From: Acidobacteriota bacterium
Lineage (GTDB): Bacteria; Acidobacteriota; Blastocatellia; Pyrinomonadales; Pyrinomonadaceae
DNA length: 5,293 nt
Direction of reading: 5' to 3'
NCBI GenBank assembly: GCA_003222855.1
Contig: QHXH01000034.1
Location: 1-5,293 of the forward strand
Shown: piece after piece, positions 5,249 through 5,293 of the stretch
Numbering within the stretch: position 1 is the first letter of the stretch
How the letters are laid out: each line of letters opens with the position of its first letter
Notes under the pieces: model-generated
What the model saw: the letters and a program-made list of their open reading frames with translations, nothing else
The model's database searches: none
Told to the model about the DNA's origin: nothing
Made by a program: the position numbers and the translations under genes

Positions 5249-5293
5249 CCGCGATCTAAATAAGTTCGGACGAGCAAGGCGAGTTGTGATATA
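5249..5293. other. Right flank of the insertion sequence, nothing recognisable
   Basis: These 45 bases lie outside the preferred element boundary and run to the window edge. They contain no gene start, hairpin or obvious duplication of the left flank. A loose similarity of CGATCTAAATAA (5252-5263) to CGATTTGAATGA on the left (3814-3825) does not abut the ends and has mismatches, so it is not called a target duplication. Confidence 0.3.

Overview
The window looks like an accessory carbohydrate-degradation segment from an environmental bacterium. It has moderately high GC (estimated by eye, not counted). It carries a GH97-type glycosidase, an alginate-lyase-superfamily polysaccharide lyase and a Gfo/Idh/MocA oxidoreductase. 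The spacers hold GC-rich nested-hairpin repeats of a kind common in soil Verrucomicrobiota and Acidobacteriota. That taxonomic placement is inference from gene content and repeat style; no RNA gene or marker protein is present to confirm it.

Layout: the 3' two-thirds of a GH97 gene enters from the left edge (3-1214, +). A 130-bp nested inverted repeat (1215-1344) begins directly after its stop codon. The polysaccharide lyase follows (about 1276-2514, +), with its only plausible start codons inside that repeat. A 269-bp spacer (2515-2783) holds a second, unrelated nested inverted repeat (2658-2770) that ends 13 bp before the Gfo/Idh/MocA gene (2784-3752, +). From about 3834 to 5248 lies an apparently intact insertion sequence. 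It has one DDE transposase on the minus strand (3908 to 5158), ends made of duplicated ~25-bp units, and a very long hairpin over the 3' end of the transposase gene. The last 45 bases hold nothing recognisable.

The three + strand genes are plausibly one polysaccharide-use unit: a secreted lyase cleaves a uronic-acid-containing polymer, a GH97 enzyme removes alpha-linked sugars (its residues fit the retaining, alpha-galactosidase-like branch rather than the SusB alpha-glucosidase branch), and a cytoplasmic NAD(P)-dependent oxidoreductase acts on a released sugar. The substrate link is inference. The most unusual points are the repeat that appears to supply the lyase start, two different repeat families in successive spacers of one gene row, and the strand-biased hairpin at the transposase 3' end. 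I found no clear evidence of a wholly new system.
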